A DNA stretch of 14,099 nucleotides from Bacteroidota bacterium (GTDB lineage: Bacteria; Bacteroidota; Bacteroidia; Flavobacteriales; Flavobacteriaceae): assembly GCA_009937085.1 (NCBI GenBank), contig JAACDD010000099.1:1-14099 (forward strand), in the 5' to 3' direction. The first letter of the stretch is position 1. The number at the start of each line of letters is the position of its first letter. Made by a program: the position numbers and the translations under genes. Below the pieces are notes generated by a model. That model saw only the letters and a program-made list of their open reading frames with translations, had not been told where the DNA came from and searched no databases. Positions 13,561 to 14,099 of the stretch are shown piece by piece.

Positions 13561-14099
13561 TTATCTTCTTGACGAACGACTTCTAGACGAACTACTCCTT
13601 GATGAACCACTACTTGAGCTTCTACTTCCTGCAGCGGATCTGCTAAAGTTTAGATTTGATGAAGACCTTGTTCTGCTATAGTTGCTATTGCTACTTCGAG
13701 AGTTGTTGTAATTATCGGAATTGTAGCTATTTGTAGACCTATCGTTAGAAGTATTATTTCTACTTGATTGGCTCCTTGTTGTAGAGGAGTTGCGTTGCTG
13801 CGAATTATTTTGAGTTGTAGCAGTAGGTCTAGTACTACTTGATCGGCGCATATTGTTTCTTAATGAATTGCTGTTTCGTGAATTTGTTTGTGTTCTTTCT
13901 ACTGAAATGCCATTAGTGTTTGTGATTCTAGATGAGGACCTTGATAAACTGCTACTGCCACGTCCACCATTAAGCCTGTTGTAAATAGGTGCATTGCGAT
14001 AAACATTCCTATTGGAATACCTGTCCCAATACGGGTTCTGATACCCCCAACGATTCCAGTAGTTCCCACGATATCCCCAGCCAAAATTGTATGGGTTAT
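13561..14099 (-). CDS. Ser/Arg/Asn-rich low-complexity protein, C-terminal part (runs off right edge)
   Basis: The frame ending at the TAA at 13561-13563 is open without a stop to the right edge, giving at least 178 residues with the true start outside the window. The internal ATG at 13849-13851 would give a 96-residue protein, but the continuous frame with similar composition upstream shows that is only the tail. The visible N-terminal third is rich in Asn, Tyr, Trp, Gly and Arg (for example YNFGWGYRGNYWNRWGY). After about residue 45 it becomes dominated by Ser, Arg, Asn and Thr, and about 70 percent of the last 96 residues are Ser, Arg or Asn. No domain, catalytic motif or membrane segment is visible in this part. 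The tail is strongly basic and probably disordered. Its stop lies 2 nt before the FadL-type porin, suggesting an envelope-related role, which is inference only. Confidence 0.75.
   Translation of the reverse strand, partial: NPYNFGWGYRGNYWNRWGYQNPYWDRYSNRNVYRNAPIYNRLNGGRGSSSLSRSSSRITNTNGISVERTQTNSRNSNSLRNNMRRSSSTRPTATTQNNSQQRNSSTTRSQSSRNNTSNDRSTNSYNSDNYNNSRSSNSNYSRTRSSSNLNFSRSAAGSRSSSSGSSRSSSSRSRSSRR

Noticed and set aside
13561..13851. Short tandem-like AGA/AGT triplets as a possible DNA repeat array or CRISPR-like element
   Set aside because: There is no fixed repeat unit or spacing. The pattern is explained by Ser/Arg codons in an open reading frame.
13899..14084. 61-residue - strand frame with Gly/Ile-rich sequence
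   Set aside because: It overlaps the open frame of the low-complexity protein in another register, and its repetitive composition follows from that gene's codons.

Overview
The window looks like a piece of a Flavobacteriia (Bacteroidota) chromosome. The evidence is the product families (AsnB, a short GyrB, a fused SecDF, Lgt, YidD, an OmpP1/FadL-type porin), the moderately AT-rich composition, the absence of Shine-Dalgarno-like leaders, and recurrent matches to the Bacteroidota sigma factor -7 box TAnnTTTG a short distance before start codons. It is almost entirely conserved core genome. No mobile element, CRISPR array, tRNA, rRNA or phage gene was seen, and there is no gene-free stretch over about 160 bases.

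Left part (1-988): the last 46 codons of an unidentified + strand gene run in from the left edge and overlap, tail to tail, the end of ftsE (- strand), a cell-division ATPase that stands here without ftsX. A very AT-rich divergent intergenic region separates ftsE from asnB.

Middle (989-8729, + strand): asnB (glutamine-dependent asparagine synthetase), a clear intrinsic terminator, gyrB (DNA gyrase subunit B), mdh (malate dehydrogenase) and secDF (fused protein-export motor subunit). gyrB, mdh and secDF each have their own TAnnTTTG box, so these look like separately transcribed single genes. secDF meets lgt tail to tail, and one hairpin with both stop codons in its loop probably ends both transcripts.

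Right part (8726-14099, - strand): folE, cysS, yidD and lgt form a compact run read right to left (3-nt gap, 4-nt ATGA overlap, 37-nt gap), starting from a TAnnTTTG box before folE. It links folate/pterin synthesis and cysteinyl-tRNA synthesis with two envelope genes: YidD helps membrane-protein insertion, and Lgt lipidates lipoprotein precursors that reach the membrane through Sec. SecDF, Lgt and YidD therefore all serve export and envelope assembly. Further right, an OmpP1/FadL-like outer-membrane protein follows, by only 2 nt, a Ser/Arg/Asn-rich low-complexity protein whose reading frame is open to the right edge of the window.

The least understood part is this last pair, the low-complexity protein plus the porin. 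I found no convincing sign of a novel defence, mobile or RNA system. Several start codons that a longest-ORF approach would choose (TTG for mdh and folE) fall inside promoter boxes, and I moved them downstream.
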